Notes: generated by a model not told the origin, from the sequence alone. Counted from the stretch's first letter, positions 52,500 through 63,330 are shown. The stretch: DNA of 64,000 nucleotides from Microglena sp. YARC (GCA_022414725.1 CM039462.1:37685186-37749185), one strand, 5' to 3'. Made by a program: numbers and translations.

Positions 52500-52910
52500 A
52501 ACTTCACTCCTAGGACACGTTTCATAAATCCGGCATGCCTCATGTGAATATCCGTAGATGCTACTTTGTCTCTGCTGGTAGCACCAATAAGATGTTGAAT
52601 GAGACCAGTGCCCCAGATTTGAGAGCCATACATTCCAGCATATGCATATAGGGCAAAATACTGGAACAGCCAAAGCATGGCGTGTGGTCTATCCTCAACT
52701 GCATACTCTTCACCAATATCTGTAACACGCTTGATCTATCCCGGCCAAAAAGGTCGAGCTGCGTATACAGAAGCATGTTTCCTGCACACCTTCTCATTGA
52801 ATACCACACCAAGGTATTTGAATTCAGAAACCCTCTCCAGACTTCGATCGTTTAGACGAAATTCAGAAGAGTGTTGCTACAATATTGCCTTCTTGCTTCA
52901 ACCATGCTAA
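52500..52910 (-). pseudogene. LINE reverse-transcriptase C-terminal fragment
   Basis: The minus strand shows RSLERVSEFKYLGVVFNEK, the F-YLG thumb motif of non-LTR retrotransposons. After one stop, YAYAGMYGSQIWGTGLI and MRHAGFMKRVLGV follow, the typical segment after the RT domain. The rest of the element is absent. Confidence 0.7.
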
Positions 52911-52918
52911 ATTGAAAA

Positions 52919-53620
52919 TTGGAATTAGTACGAGCTGCCACAGGACGTGAGATTGAAGAAACCCATCCGTTGGCGGTCCAACTCATCCAAAAGGCAGTAG
53001 CCAAGGGAGCTCTGGGGGGGGGGCTCCCCATGTACATGGATGCAGGCACATGTGAGGCACTGAGGCTGAGGCGACATCCGACATCCTCACTAGACCCCCA
53101 ACCACCCTCAACCCCCCTGATCGTCCCATCCCCAAACCACACGGGATAAATACAGGCCCGACCTCCTCCTTATTGACGACGAATCCAAACCAAGAAAAGC
53201 CTACCTAGTTGAACTGGGCTATTGCTCAGACACTGACCACCACATCAAATTCCAGGAAAAGAGCGTTCAGCATAAGGAGCTCCACGTATCCTTCAACAAC
53301 AAGGATTCCTTGGATTGTCCTCTGTTAGTTGGAGCATAGCTACTAAGCTACCTCATTCTACTTAGACAGCCATTGGAGCTGTATAACTCTCTTTTACTTA
53401 ATGTAACTAGTGCATCGTTCTTATCTATGCTCCAACATCCACCACCTAGTCTTCGACATAGGTACCACTGGATGGTACCATACCCATCACAACTATTCCA
53501 ATCTCTCTAACTTAGGGATCAGTCGCGAACACGTAGACAAACTCATCTCTAAGCTGCACAGAGAATCTATCTCCTGTGCTAGCATTCTTGCAACACGTCG
53601 CATGGAGGAGTCCCTACCGC
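52919..53620 (+). pseudogene. Non-LTR retroelement 3' fragment with endonuclease-like motif
   Basis: Plus strand YRPDLLLIDD then KAYLVELGYCSDTD and EKSVQHKEL resembles the R-PD...E...K-Y/H-L restriction-like endonuclease tail common in algal and protist retroelements. LISKLHRESISCASILATRR (53,500-53,600) would be its end. Frames are broken. It is on the opposite strand to the RT fragment beside it, so two elements or an inversion are involved. Confidence 0.5.
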
Positions 53621-53782
53621 CTAGAGGGTGACACTTGCTATGTCTCCCATGGTGACTTTCCCCAGCTGCGGCGTACGGGAGGGTCTCCTAAACACCACGC
53701 CCCTCCGTTTTTTAGGGTCCAGGTCAAGGTCCAAGTTGATCTTTTCAATCTAGCAGGTAGTTTCAGTCTAGCAGGTACTTTC
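53621..53782. other. Spacer, no gene seen
   Basis: A duplicated TCTAGCAGGTA phrase (53,749 and 53,767) is the only structure. Confidence 0.4.
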
Positions 53783-54138
53783 TGTAACAGCTCAGGATGC
53801 TTACAGCAGCTTGGGGGGTTAGGCTAGAGTAACGGGCTACGTGATGTATGTTTACGTGTATGTTCATATCAATGCGTAGGCTAGCAGAACAGGTAGGGTG
53901 TTACCTAGGTATGGGATGTAGAGTAGCTTGGGTTGAACGTCTTCGTTCGTGGGAGGAGTAGAAGGGTTCGTTCCGAGTAGCTCGTGTCTATGTGTTCAAC
54001 GTGCGCGTTGAGAGCGATGAGGCAGTACATGGGTATGGTACTGTATCATGTGCGTTCGTCACGTGGCTTACGGGTACGGTGTACCCGTATGCCTTGCTGG
54101 ACGGCCAGAGTACCCGTGAAGGGTTCTGTACCGTTACA
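53783..54138 (-). mobile_element. Putative 3' LTR of the minus-strand gypsy element (356 bp)
   Basis: On the minus strand a polypurine tract GAGGGGGGGGAG (54,150-54,139) is followed by TGTAACGG and the segment closes with GTTACA at 53,783. This is the same 6-bp terminal inverted repeat as in the LTRs at 39.4 kb. The partner 5' LTR would be beyond the right end of the window. Confidence 0.55.
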
Positions 54139-54311
54139 CTCCCCCCCCTCATGAAGAGATGCGGACCCCGCATCTGATCGTAATAAAGGTGGGATGAGAA
54201 TACCAGTCGTCGTCGTATTTGTCGTGCTCAAAATATACTTGATGAAACAAGTTGGTTTCGGAGAGAACCATTTAACATCCCTTTTGAGTACTCCGTCCGA
54301 GTAAGATAGCT

Positions 54312-54707
54312 TTACAGATAAAGCAATCTTACCGCCGTGTCGTATGCGTCGAGTGCGATGGTTGGGTGATGGGCCCGTTTTTTCGACGTACGTCGGGACA
54401 TAACGGGCGTAACACGGGAATTCCATGCATCGACGGCGTGAGGAGCAGTTTTCTTGACCGCCTTGGCGAGTTCCCAAGTGTCTTGCTCAATACCGAAGTC
54501 TTGCCATCGGACCAAGTATTCGAGACGTCGTTTGCTGGATGTGCCGATGACACGCGATTTCTCGCGCATAATGCATTGGATTTTCCAAATCGGAGCCCCG
54601 TCGGAGTCGTACTCTAGCGGTTGTCCAACATGGACAACGCCATCAGAGCGCCGGTGCTTTATCAATCCCACGTGAAACACGGGATGGATGCGCATCATCT
54701 TATGCAA
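54312..54707 (-). CDS. Gypsy integrase C-terminal chromodomain
   Basis: HPVFHVGLIKH is the GPY-region tail and KRRLEYLVRWQDFGIEQDTWEL is a chromodomain, so this is a second chromovirus, distinct in sequence from the 43.8-kb one. It is the last coding part of the element that runs from about 63 kb on the minus strand. Confidence 0.8.
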   Translation of the reverse strand: MHKMMRIHPVFHVGLIKHRRSDGVVHVGQPLEYDSDGAPIWKIQCIMREKSRVIGTSSKRRLEYLVRWQDFGIEQDTWELAKAVKKTAPHAVDAWNSRVTPVMSRRTSKKRAHHPTIALDAYDTAVRLLYL

Positions 54708-54770
54708 GGCTAAGCGGCACGCCGTGACTTGGTGGACGACTCCTGTTTGCTCGTCGCGTGGACCAATGCA

Positions 54771-55409
54771 TTATGTGATCGTATAAGGGCCAACAAAACG
54801 AGGTGTACATTTGGGTTTACCCGTTGCTTTGAACTTCATATTGCGGGTGGACAGGAGAACCTTATCACCAAGCTTGAAGAAAACCTCCGTTCGGCGTTTA
54901 TCGTAATGGGCTTTCTTCCGATCTTGAGCGGATTGCATGCATGCTTTGCATTGATCTTGTCGTTCAATGTGATCGGCCCACCAATTGTTGGCAGCCGGAC
55001 ATTTCGATTCGACTTCCGCCTTGAGGGGCGTCGTAGGGTCATAGCCAAGGTACGCCCGAAAGGGGGTGTTCTGAATGGTCTCTTGGTAGGAATTGTTTAC
55101 CGCAAACTCCACCAATGCCAGGGATTTATCCCACTCGTCATGGTATGGCCCCACGTAGTGGCGAATCATGTCCTCGATTACTCGGTTCATACGTTCAGTC
55201 TGACCGTCAGTCTGCGGATGGAACGCTGTCAAAAACGCCTGTCGCGTGCCCATTAATCGATGGAGAGCCACGCCGAAATGGCCTGTGAATCGCGCGTCTC
55301 GATCACTGAGGAGTTTCTTTGGGATACCATGATATCGGATGACACGATAGATTGAGGTACAGGGAAGCGAATTCCTCCGCGTTAATCGTAGTATGACAAG
55401 GTTCGACAT
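54771..55409 (-). CDS. Gypsy integrase core, second half
   Basis: YHGIPKKLLSDRDARFTGHF has the second catalytic Asp and HPQTDGQTERMNRVIEDMIR the Glu. AVNNSYQETIQNTPFRAYLGYDP and DKVLLSTRNM follow, ending FVGPYTI. A frameshift near 55,340 separates it from the first half. Confidence 0.85.
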   Translation of the reverse strand: MSNLVILRLTRRNSLPCTSIYRVIRYHGIPKKLLSDRDARFTGHFGVALHRLMGTRQAFLTAFHPQTDGQTERMNRVIEDMIRHYVGPYHDEWDKSLALVEFAVNNSYQETIQNTPFRAYLGYDPTTPLKAEVESKCPAANNWWADHIERQDQCKACMQSAQDRKKAHYDKRRTEVFFKLGDKVLLSTRNMKFKATGKPKCTPRFVGPYTIT

Positions 55410-55788
55410 GAACCATTTTAGACAATTTGTCTACGAAAACAGCGATGGCATCATGGCCAGACGTTGTAGGCGGAAGCACTGTAATGAGGTCCGTGGAGAC
55501 GCACTCCCAGAATTTCTCAGGAATCTCCACGGGAACCATGGTACCGTTTGGCTTCGTGTTACCTGGTTTGTTCGTTTGACACTTACGGCACTGCTGGACG
55601 AAGGCAGTCACGTCTGCCGTGACTTTTGCCCAAGTAAAAGTGCGTGTGACAAGTTCCAACGTCTTGGTGCGACCGCAATGGCCCATGTATACCGGATCGT
55701 GGGCTTTGCGGATAATATCCAGGCGAAGTTCAGCGTCCAGTAGTACACATAAAAATTCGCGTCTGTACTTGTTCTGCTTGAACCAGTA
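55303..55788 (-). pseudogene. Gypsy integrase zinc finger and first core Asp
   Basis: AHDPVYMGHCG and CRKCQTNKPG make the HHCC finger, and WECVSTDLITVLPP carries the first Asp. The frame is lost after EEFASLYLN. Upstream the coding sense stops abruptly at 55,788, where the CACTA-like element is inserted, and resumes beyond 59,298. Confidence 0.85.
55786..55788. repeat. 3-bp target-site duplication GTA, left
   Basis: GTA precedes CACTATGG; the partner is at 59,298-59,300. Confidence 0.6.
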
Positions 55789-56178
55789 CACTATGGAAAC
55801 AGTGTTGGACGTTAAAGGGAGTTAAAACAAATTAGCTATGCACGTTATTGACACTGAGTTAACGGACGACATTTGACGTTAAATTGACGTTGATTAACGT
55901 GTTGACAAGTTAAGTTGAGTTAAGTCAAGCTAAGTGAACTGAAGTTAAGCTATAAGTTAACTTACGCAAGTTAACTTAAGACACATTAATTTGAGTTAAG
56001 TCAAGTTAAGCTAAACTTACTTTAAGCTAAGTAAGAGACATGAAAACGTAGTATGGGGCAGATAGGCAGACGAGCAGGCACCGGTGTTTTTAGCATTTTT
56101 GTTGATTCATACGGTATTTCATGCATTTTATATTACCGTCCATGCTAACAGGCTCCAGCTATCCAGGCTAACCATTGT

Positions 56179-56490
56179 CCCCCCCCCCCCCCCCCCCACA
56201 CACACAACACAAAACACACACACAGTCCACCCCCCACCCCCACGCACTGTCGAGTTCAACCACTATCCCCCCCCCCCCCCACACACACACACGCACCCTA
56301 CCCACACACATAAGCTGTCTACCATCACCACCACTGCCCCCCCCCCCCACACACACACACACACATTCACTGTCCATCCGACCCCCCCCCCCCCCCCCCC
56401 CCCCCCCCCCACGCACACACACATAAGCTGTCTACCCTCACCACCACTGTCCATTCCCCCCCCCCCCCCCCCTCCCCCCCCGACACACAC
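56179..56490. repeat. C-run and CACACA microsatellite cluster
   Basis: Five blocks of 10-30 C alternate with (CA)n and short CTGTC-ACC phrases (TAAGCTGTCTACC twice). All ORFs here are low-complexity. Confidence 0.9.
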
Positions 56491-56524
56491 ATACACTATC
56501 AATTGTATGCATACAAGTATATAT

Positions 56525-57155
56525 ATGGTAATCACAAGATGCCTCCCGTGGGTATTGCACGGGCAGACGGCCGTCTCCTACTGATCGATTGCAAGTGGAA
56601 GATGGCGAGCTCAAGCAAATCGAGTGTAAACTAAAAAGAACATGAAACAATTGAAAAATAAATTAAAACACCTCCATGTATAGATTAAAAAATTGGATAG
56701 AGGTTTCTTTTTTTTTTTTTCATCTACATGTGGTTCATATATGCTTGCATGTACACAGCTACATGATATATACATATGTGGTGATTGAGGATTATGTATT
56801 CGTATCACAAGCAAGCAAGATGCCTCCTGTGGTTATCGCACGCACGGCCCGTCTCTTACTTGCAATGGGAAGACTGTGATCAGACCCAGATATGCTTAGT
56901 ATCCCTATCTAAAGGCCGGGAGGGTGGGGGGTATATATACGTCTTACGTGGTATATATACGTACATATCTGTAGCTAGGCATTCAAAACCAGTTGTGCAA
57001 CTACGTCTAACATAACAAGATTATTTATGGTAATCACAAGATACCTCCCGTGGGTATCGCACAGGCGGGCTGGGCCGTCTCCTACTTACTTGATTGCAAT
57101 GGGAAGACGGTGAACTCAAGCAAATCGAGTGTCAGCTAGAAAGAACATGAAACAT
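56525..57155. repeat. Three dispersed copies of a ~125-bp repeat
   Basis: Copies at about 56,525-56,650, 56,795-56,890 (partial) and 57,027-57,155 share ATCACAAG, GATGCCTCCCGTGGGTAT or variants, GGCCGTCTC and CAAATCGAGTGT. Confidence 0.75.
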
Positions 57156-57299
57156 TTCAAAATAAAAGGGAATAGGGAGATCAGATCCAGATATGACTTC
57201 CAGCGTTTGGCGTTGTTCCGGATCTGTAAGTCAATTGAATTATGCATGAGTAAGAAGACAAGATCAATGTGCGTGTACCAAGCAACGGCCAGTCAAGTC

Positions 57300-57620
57300 A
57301 CCCCCCTGCCCCCCCCCCCTCCCCCCCCCCCCCCTCAATACACACACGCACACTAGTACTAGCCCACCATATCTACCTGCCCGCGTATCTGAACTAAAGG
57401 AATTCCCTTCCCCCCCATCCCCCCCCCCCCCCTTTTTATCAACTCAGACCCATCTCTTTCATCCTACCGCCCATCTCTGCTTTCATCCCCTCCCATCTCT
57501 TTCATCCCACCCCCATATCTTTCAACACCCCCCACCCCATCTCTTTCATGGCATTCCCAGCCCCCATCTCTTTCATCCCCCCCCCCCCCCCACACACACA
57601 CACCCAACCCCCCTCGCCTT
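57300..57620. repeat. C-run and CCCATCTCTTTCATCC repeats
   Basis: CCCATCTCTTTCATC occurs five or six times between C runs. Confidence 0.8.
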
Positions 57621-58164
57621 GATAGCATCTCAGATCCCACCCCCCACGCAATGACAACGCACGCAGCCCCTCACAGGTCGACGCGCATTCCGCATACCGG
57701 CAAACGGCCAGGGTTGGCACGCGCAGGCAGGAACGCGCAAATTGGAAGCTATTCACGACGGTGGGTCATTTAACCACACATACCTGGATATCAGGAGGAC
57801 AATGCTTCATCCAAAACGGGGACTCGCAGTACTTTGAGGCTGCGGAAGGTGAGGATGGTTTAGGTTAGCTAAGAGAGCTGGACTGGCGCACTGAACGCAA
57901 TGGGGCTAGGTGCAAGGGTCAAGCGCGATAAAATCAATGCCATGGCGTCAACGAACAACAAACTCTGTTTTGAGGGCGGTACCAGAGTTACCAAGCTCTC
58001 CTTTGACGTTCGGGCTGAGGAGCCTGAGTTCGTTGGCTGGTCGTAATGTTGTGGCAAAGACAGGCAGCCGCTATATTTTTTGGCAAGGAGCAGAGTGAGC
58101 ACGAGGATTTTGCATTTGATCAAGATGTAATGTACTTCTCCACTCCCATTTTCAATACACTTCT

Positions 58165-58191
58165 CACACCTCTCTCTCTCTGTCTCTCCTC

Positions 58192-58229
<38 letters not shown>

Positions 58230-58306
58230 TATCTCTCTTCTCATCTTCTCTCCTCTTTCTCTCTCTCTCTCTCTGTTCTTCTCTCTCTCTCTCCTCTCTG
58301 CTCTGT

Positions 58307-58346
<40 letters not shown>

Positions 58347-58430
58347 GCTCTCTTCTCTCTATCTCATCTCTCTCTTCCCATCTCGCTCCTTCTCTCTCTT
58401 CTCTTTCTCTCTCTCATGCTGCCTTCTACT
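58165..58430. repeat. (CT)n microsatellite
   Basis: Nearly pure CTCTCT with occasional G or A. A 158-codon ORF over it is artefactual. Confidence 0.95.
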
Positions 58431-58439
58431 TTCTATCTA

Positions 58440-59100
58440 TCTGTCGTCCTATTCACGTAACTTTCCTGACACGCGGCTCAGGTAATTTGCTTCCTTTCTT
58501 TCTTGGCAGTGCGACTAACTAGAAAGGCGTTATGTTTTTGAGCGCTGTGGCGAAGCGCTCACGAGTCAACAGGGCAGACGAGCATTTATAATTTGCGGCA
58601 GCTGCTCTTGCGAGCGAGCTCCAGGGTAAGCAGTGATGCTTGCAGTACAGCAAGTGCGTTTTGTGTGTTGAAGCCAGCGCTAGACAGCATGCGCCCGGAA
58701 ATGCTACCTATGGGCGCTGCGCTCTCCCCAGCAACTAACTATTGAGTTAGTGCACGATGGCGGGGTAAAGTTACTGCGCCCTAACTGCGGCTGCACAAAC
58801 GGCACACAGGGTGAATGCGAGCTCCATGTAAGCATTCCATAATAGCTCCCTGCTTGGCTGCTCGCTGATGCTGATGCTCCGCAGATTTCGATTTAGCGAT
58901 AGGATTTGTGTGTTGAAGCCAGCGATTACAGAATGCGCGGGAAAGATATAATTGGGATGAGCCGGGATGAAAGTCGTGTCGTCTGCCTGCGATTCTGACG
59001 GGGAAATCCTAGCTGTGCAGTTGCTTTTCCCTTGTGACCCTGCATAGGAATGTCGCGTTATGGCATATCGCGATGCAAGACGCAACATAAAGTAGATAAC
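58440..59100. other. Interior of the CACTA-like element, no gene seen
   Basis: GTGTGTTGAAGCCAGCG occurs at about 58,660 and 58,908, and the neighbouring GCATGCGC...GGAAA phrases are also similar, marking a ~250-bp duplication. No coding support. Confidence 0.45.
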
Positions 59101-59297
59101 TTGTTTTAACCTGTGTTAACTTTGTTTACGCTTATCTAGGGTGGTGTTGAGGGGTTGACCCTTTTGAGGTGCCGTGGAGGGAGAATAACGTTTGATAATT
59201 TAAGGCTAACCTGCTTACTTGTTTTAAACTCGGCCTTTAATGTCCAATATAATGTCGTTTTAATATCGTTTTAACGTCCAAACTTGTTTCCATAGTG

Positions 59298-59300
59298 GTA
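59298..59300. repeat. 3-bp target-site duplication GTA, right
   Basis: Partner of 55,786-55,788. Confidence 0.6.
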
Positions 59301-59970
59301 CCCGCTCTGGAAAATTTTATCACGGAGGCGCTGCAGCCTGGCGTGAAGTTAGAGTCGGTTCTCTTTTGTATCCGCTAAAATTCTATCCATGATAGATTAA
59401 AGAGGAGGTAGGGAGCCGATGCCACAGGCATCGGACGTCTGCGTCGTCGCGTTCTTTGACCGGAACGAAGGGACGGGTAGTACCGTTGGTGGTCGGGTAG
59501 TATATCAACGACCCGTATGCCGACCGCAATAGGACGTTGCTTTTTCGACTCGAGGAGGCATTCGCTGACCAAGAGAGAGAACACCAACAGCTGGTGCGCA
59601 ACGGTGACGTCGGCGGGGGCGGAGAGGTGGGGGTTGCGACTGACTGGGTTTGCCATATTATTGCGACCTGCGGCGATACTCCAAGTATACGCTAAAGGCG
59701 CAAGGTCCTCCTGCCATCGTCCCATGCGTCACGAAAAAAAAAAGGGGGGGGGGGGGGGGGGGACCGCCTTGGTATCGAAGTACGTGAGCGGATTGTGGTT
59801 GTGACCAATGTCATGTGGGAACCTTCGAGGTAGCATCGCCACTCGGTCAACGCGTGGACGATTGCTAGCATTTCTTGTTCCGTCGTAGTATAATTCAGCT
59901 CCGCTGGAATATACTTCTTGCTGGCAAAGGCGATGGGGTGTTTATCTTGTAAAGAGCACCGCGCCTGCAT
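59301..59970 (-). pseudogene. Gypsy RNase H and RNase H-integrase linker
   Basis: The minus strand has HPIAFASKKYIPAELNYTTTEQEMLAIVHALTEWRCYLEG, the middle of a gypsy RNase H. The A/G homopolymer block at 59,737-59,762 breaks it. Coding sense then continues with gaps to the CACTA insertion. Confidence 0.75.
59737..59762. repeat. A run followed by G run
   Basis: About ten A then about fifteen G inside RNase H coding sequence. Such runs are not expected in a functional pol and may be a base-calling fault. Confidence 0.7.
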
Positions 59971-60050
59971 CCAAGTAAAATGCGTCAGGTAATGACTTCG
60001 AATGGTTTTCTAATAAGAAATATACGGAAGGCGAGAACAAATACTAGGGC

Positions 60051-60079
60051 GGAAAAAAAAAACCCCCCCCCCCCCCCCC

Positions 60080-60132
<53 letters not shown>

Positions 60133-60136
60133 ACCC

Positions 60137-60167
<31 letters not shown>
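60051..60167. repeat. Homopolymer block: A run, C run, two long A runs
   Basis: About 10 A, 18 C, more than 40 A, CCACCCC and then more than 30 A lie between RNase H and RT. This may be a retro-inserted poly(A) or an assembly artefact. Confidence 0.9.
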
Positions 60168-60168
<1 letters not shown>

Positions 60169-60399
60169 CCGGAAGGGCTTCTTTTGTGGCCTAATCGAAC
60201 TGCGACGTAGATTGTTCATGTTTGAACATGGTGCCTAGCTCACCCTTGATGTTAGACAAGGTTTGAAAGAGGGCAGCGAGGAAGAATATCCTTGGATAAA
60301 CTGCGAAAAAATTAATTGCACAACACGAGGAAGGGTGAGCCCGGTTGCCGCCGAGTCTGTTTTGCCGTCTTTTCGGAGTTGCGCCAGTCGCGGACTGTG
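60168..60399 (-). pseudogene. Gypsy RT-RNase H connection, decayed
   Basis: No ORF of useful length; position and fragments fit the RT thumb and connection of the element. Confidence 0.4.
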
Positions 60400-61020
60400 C
60401 TAACCTTTTTCGGATTCAACTTTAATTCGTCGCGTGCCAATGTAATGACCCAGGAATTTAAACTTCCGTTTCTGTTGAATGTTTAATATTTGCGATAGCT
60501 TTGCGTAGAATTCGTTGTCCTGGAGGACCTGGAGGACCGTGGCCAAGTTGCCCAAGTGTTCCGCCGGCGTGCGTCCGTAAACCAAGATATCGTCCAAGTA
60601 GACCACGACGAACGTGTGCAAAGTAGGGCGCAAATATCTGGGTTCATGACTGCTTGGAATGTGGCCGGCGGCGTTCGCCAAACCCATGCCCAAGGACTTT
60701 AAATTCAAACTGACCCATCGGGGTAGTGAATGCAGTCTTCGGAGCGTCCTCGTCCAAATTCGGATTTGATAATAACCAGACGTGAGGTCTAGGGAACAAA
60801 ACAAAGTAGCTCCACCTAGACGATCAATGGTCCCGTCCAAGCAGGGAAGGGGATACCTATTTTTAATCGTGATGTTGTTGAGTTGCCCGCCAATCGCAGA
60901 GACAACACGGAATATTCCCGTTCTACAGCTTCGCGATGATCATAATTGGCGCTCCGTACGGGGACGAGCTCGGGGCGATGAAGCCTTGTTGTAAAAGGTC
61001 GGAGACATATTCTTCACAGA
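60400..61020 (-). pseudogene. Gypsy reverse transcriptase
   Basis: DLLQQGFIAPSSSPYGAPIM starts the RT near 61,000-60,940, in another frame from the rest. SLDLTSGYYQIRI, VLGMGLANA and the catalytic VVYLDDILVYG follow at 60,800-60,570, then KFKFLGHYIG. Frame changes occur within 60,700-60,900. It belongs to the same element as the minus-strand integrase. Confidence 0.85.
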
Positions 61021-61038
61021 GCAGGGTTTCAGCCGGAC

Positions 61039-61575
61039 TCAGCGACGATTACTGCGATACGGAGCGTAAGCATTGTCTTGCTTTTTATTGACGTGAGGTA
61101 TGACTCGATGGTTAGGGTTCCCATCGCAAATGTTGAAGACTTTGCGATATCTCCATAGGAGGGCGCGCAGATCGCTGGCTGAAATGAGCGTTTTATCGTC
61201 GTGGTCAAGGATGTTGTCATGGATCCAATTTTCGAAATCCATGCTAGCTACTGGCGGGCCAGGTAATGGTCCGTCGGACGGCAATAATTTCGTGAGCAAT
61301 GTTGCCCTTTCATCGGCTTTGACATTCGACGCTAGCAACTCCGCTCGTGATTCGCGGACATTGACCATGATGTGGTTAGCGCCAGCCTTTAAATGCTTTG
61401 CCGCCTTGCGACCCGTAATGACTGGATCATCGGTTGACTTGCCCGATAGTGCCATGGTGAAGAAAGAATGAGCCGTTTCGTCCCGCTGTCTGTTAATAGG
61501 GGTTAAACACCAGCCGTACCGTTTGAGCGACATGGTCATGCGATCGTAGTCGAGAACGGCCCTTTCGTCGCGCAT
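61039..61575 (-). CDS. Gypsy protease-RT linker
   Basis: A 178-codon frame with LDYDRMTMSLKRYGW (protease tail strand region) and NIRESRAELLASN-like linker sequence, ending KKQDNAYAPYRSNRR just before the RT. The mapped order protease, linker, RT fits a gypsy pol. Confidence 0.6.
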   Translation of the reverse strand: MRDERAVLDYDRMTMSLKRYGWCLTPINRQRDETAHSFFTMALSGKSTDDPVITGRKAAKHLKAGANHIMVNVRESRAELLASNVKADERATLLTKLLPSDGPLPGPPVASMDFENWIHDNILDHDDKTLISASDLRALLWRYRKVFNICDGNPNHRVIPHVNKKQDNAYAPYRSNRR

Positions 61576-61743
61576 CCAGTCGGATCCGAGGATTAAATCT
61601 AATCCTCCAGGAAGTTTGTCGACAACATGGACAAACGCTTTGCCAACATATCGCTGTATGTGGATAGGGAGTGTGGCCGTTCCTCGGATTTTGATAATCC
61701 CGTCGTTAGCGCAAGTGAACCCGTCGTGTTCCTTTTCCCAAGG

Positions 61744-62022
61744 TTAGATGTGCAAACCGAGTTCATCAGCCGTTTGCTTTTCCATAAGGCAACCCGTAGC
61801 GCCCGAATCCGCCAATGTCAGCAATTGTTTGGCACCAGACCGGGCGTTGAAAAGCATATCGGGGCTGTTCGCGGAGTTGACTTCGTATACCTGATTGGCC
61901 CGCGTAGTTAGCACAGGGGAAGTGTTCGTATGTCGTGGTGCGTGATTGCGACGGATGCACTTCGTTGACAGTGTGGCAGCGATTTGTTGTTCGCGAACTT
62001 TGGGATCCAAGCCTCCGACCAC
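61744..62022 (-). CDS. Gypsy aspartic protease (retropepsin)
   Basis: LTLADSGATGCLM holds the catalytic DSGAT triad motif, with the ELGLHI strand after it. VREQQIAATLSTKCIRRNHAPR before it may be the gag end. The enzyme acts as a dimer to cut the polyprotein. Confidence 0.8.
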   Translation of the reverse strand: MVGGLDPKVREQQIAATLSTKCIRRNHAPRHTNTSPVLTTRANQVYEVNSANSPDMLFNARSGAKQLLTLADSGATGCLMEKQTADELGLHI

Positions 62023-62029
62023 CAGTTTT

Positions 62030-62310
62030 GTATTCGACGGGTTTCAACCGGACTGGGGATAAGCTCCTCTGGTGGTTAAGCTCCTCTGGCCAAAGTATAC
62101 TGCCTTGGTCGCGTCGTTGAGAGCGTGATCAGCACCTTGCAAGCTAAGGACCTGGCGATCTACTCTGCTTGCAGGTCTGCGATCTGCTGCGTACGTCGTG
62201 GTCCTCTCTACCCTCTCGGCCTGTGTAATTACCCGAAGGGGCCAGCCAGAATGCGACTACTCGAGCGCATCAAAGGGCTACTCGTGGCGTGCGTCCAACT
62301 TTAGGCTTTT
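62030..62310 (-). repeat. Gag-region internal duplication, copy 1
   Basis: AAGTATACTGCCTT, CACCTTGCAAGCT(A/G)AGGACCT, CACTCTGCTTG and CTCGGCCTGTGT in this order match 63,330-63,500. Copies differ by many substitutions. Confidence 0.65.
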
Positions 62311-62343
62311 TGTCGGACGAGAATCTGGTATTGTCGGTCTCGT

Positions 62344-62820
62344 CTATAGATCGTAACGCCAGCGAAGCATAAAAGTGTCTGAAGAAGGGTACCTAGTGTC
62401 TGCCGATCTCTGGGATCGAGTCGTTGACCTGTGTACGTGTAGCCCCCGCTCTGTTGCCCGTCGTTGCTGCTGCGTAATTCGGGACTTGTCCAGCTGCAGA
62501 TAGCGGAATACGTCTACCATCGAATCGAACAATGCACCCATTTTCCGACCGTCAAATATTTTGGTCGGAGGTCATCAATAAGTCCCTTGCGAAATATTGT
62601 ATCGCTCGCGGACAGTGAGGTCTGGTACTTTGCGGGACTGATGGGAATATGTCTGCAGCGACCCCGTGCCTCGTTGGACTGAAATGTTGTGTAGTTTGGG
62701 GAGAAGCCTGAGGACCTGTCGTGTAATTGTATTGGCATCCGCAGGTTGTTCGACCTCATCAGCCCGTGTTTCATCCCTAACATAGGGCCGGCTGGCATGC
62801 GACTACTCGAGCGCATCAAT
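62344..62820 (-). pseudogene. Probable gypsy gag fragment
   Basis: MGALFDSMVDVFRYLQLDKS, preceded in another frame by KYLTVGK, resembles the start of gypsy gag capsid (a short P-F-G-K stretch then an amphipathic helix ending Y). A second ORF in 62,514-62,819 reads across in another frame. Placement upstream of the protease supports gag; sequence alone is weak. Confidence 0.4.
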
Positions 62821-63330
62821 GGGCTACTCGTTTGTATGAGCGCTATTACTTAGCGCCCTTGATGGAGCACCGATCAGAATTTCTGTCGAGCCACTCCATG
62901 GATCAGCTATGAAAAAAAAAGAATCAGAGGGGGCGCCCAATGCGCAAATAAATGTATCTCAACTGCACGGGTAGACCCTGTCGCAGCCGTAGAGCATTGT
63001 TTTCGTAATACCCGTCAAGTATTGCTCTGGTGCTTCGTCGTGCCTCGTCCGACTGCTTATAATGGAGAACGTTACCGGTTCCAACCACGTGTCGGCCTTA
63101 TGTATAGGGAAGACCTCGGTATGAACGTGTCGCTCCGACCCTTGCCAAATATTTTATATCTCTTGGACACCGTAGGGCTCGGTTTATCGTGGAAGAGGGT
63201 TGGATGATTGCGGTAAAACAATTGCAGTGAGATCGAGAATAGCTTTATCGATCCTTCGTGTATGTAGTCGGGTGGAAACAACGGCGTTCGGTACCTCCGT
63301 CAACCAGTTGTGTTTCCGACGTTTTCCCAT
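62821..63330. other. Gag-proximal or leader region, no clear gene
   Basis: Only short ORFs on both strands. No motif recognised. Confidence 0.3.

Larger units (their letters stand above)
55789..59297. mobile_element. CACTA-like DNA transposon, 3.5 kb, non-autonomous
   Basis: The ends are CACTATGGAAACA and its reverse complement, with a second matching block TTGGACGTTAAA after a 3-nt mismatch. Start CACTA, end TAGTG and a 3-bp duplication (GTA) are the rules of the CACTA/EnSpm superfamily. Both ends are rich in short GTTAA(C/G) subterminal repeats, also usual there. Removing the element and one GTA rejoins the integrase reading sense. No transposase was recognised inside; the interior is C-runs, CA and CT microsatellites and a three-copy repeat. 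Confidence 0.75.

Noticed and set aside
58046..58522. 158-codon Ser/Leu-rich ORF
   Set aside because: Direct translation of the (CT)n microsatellite.
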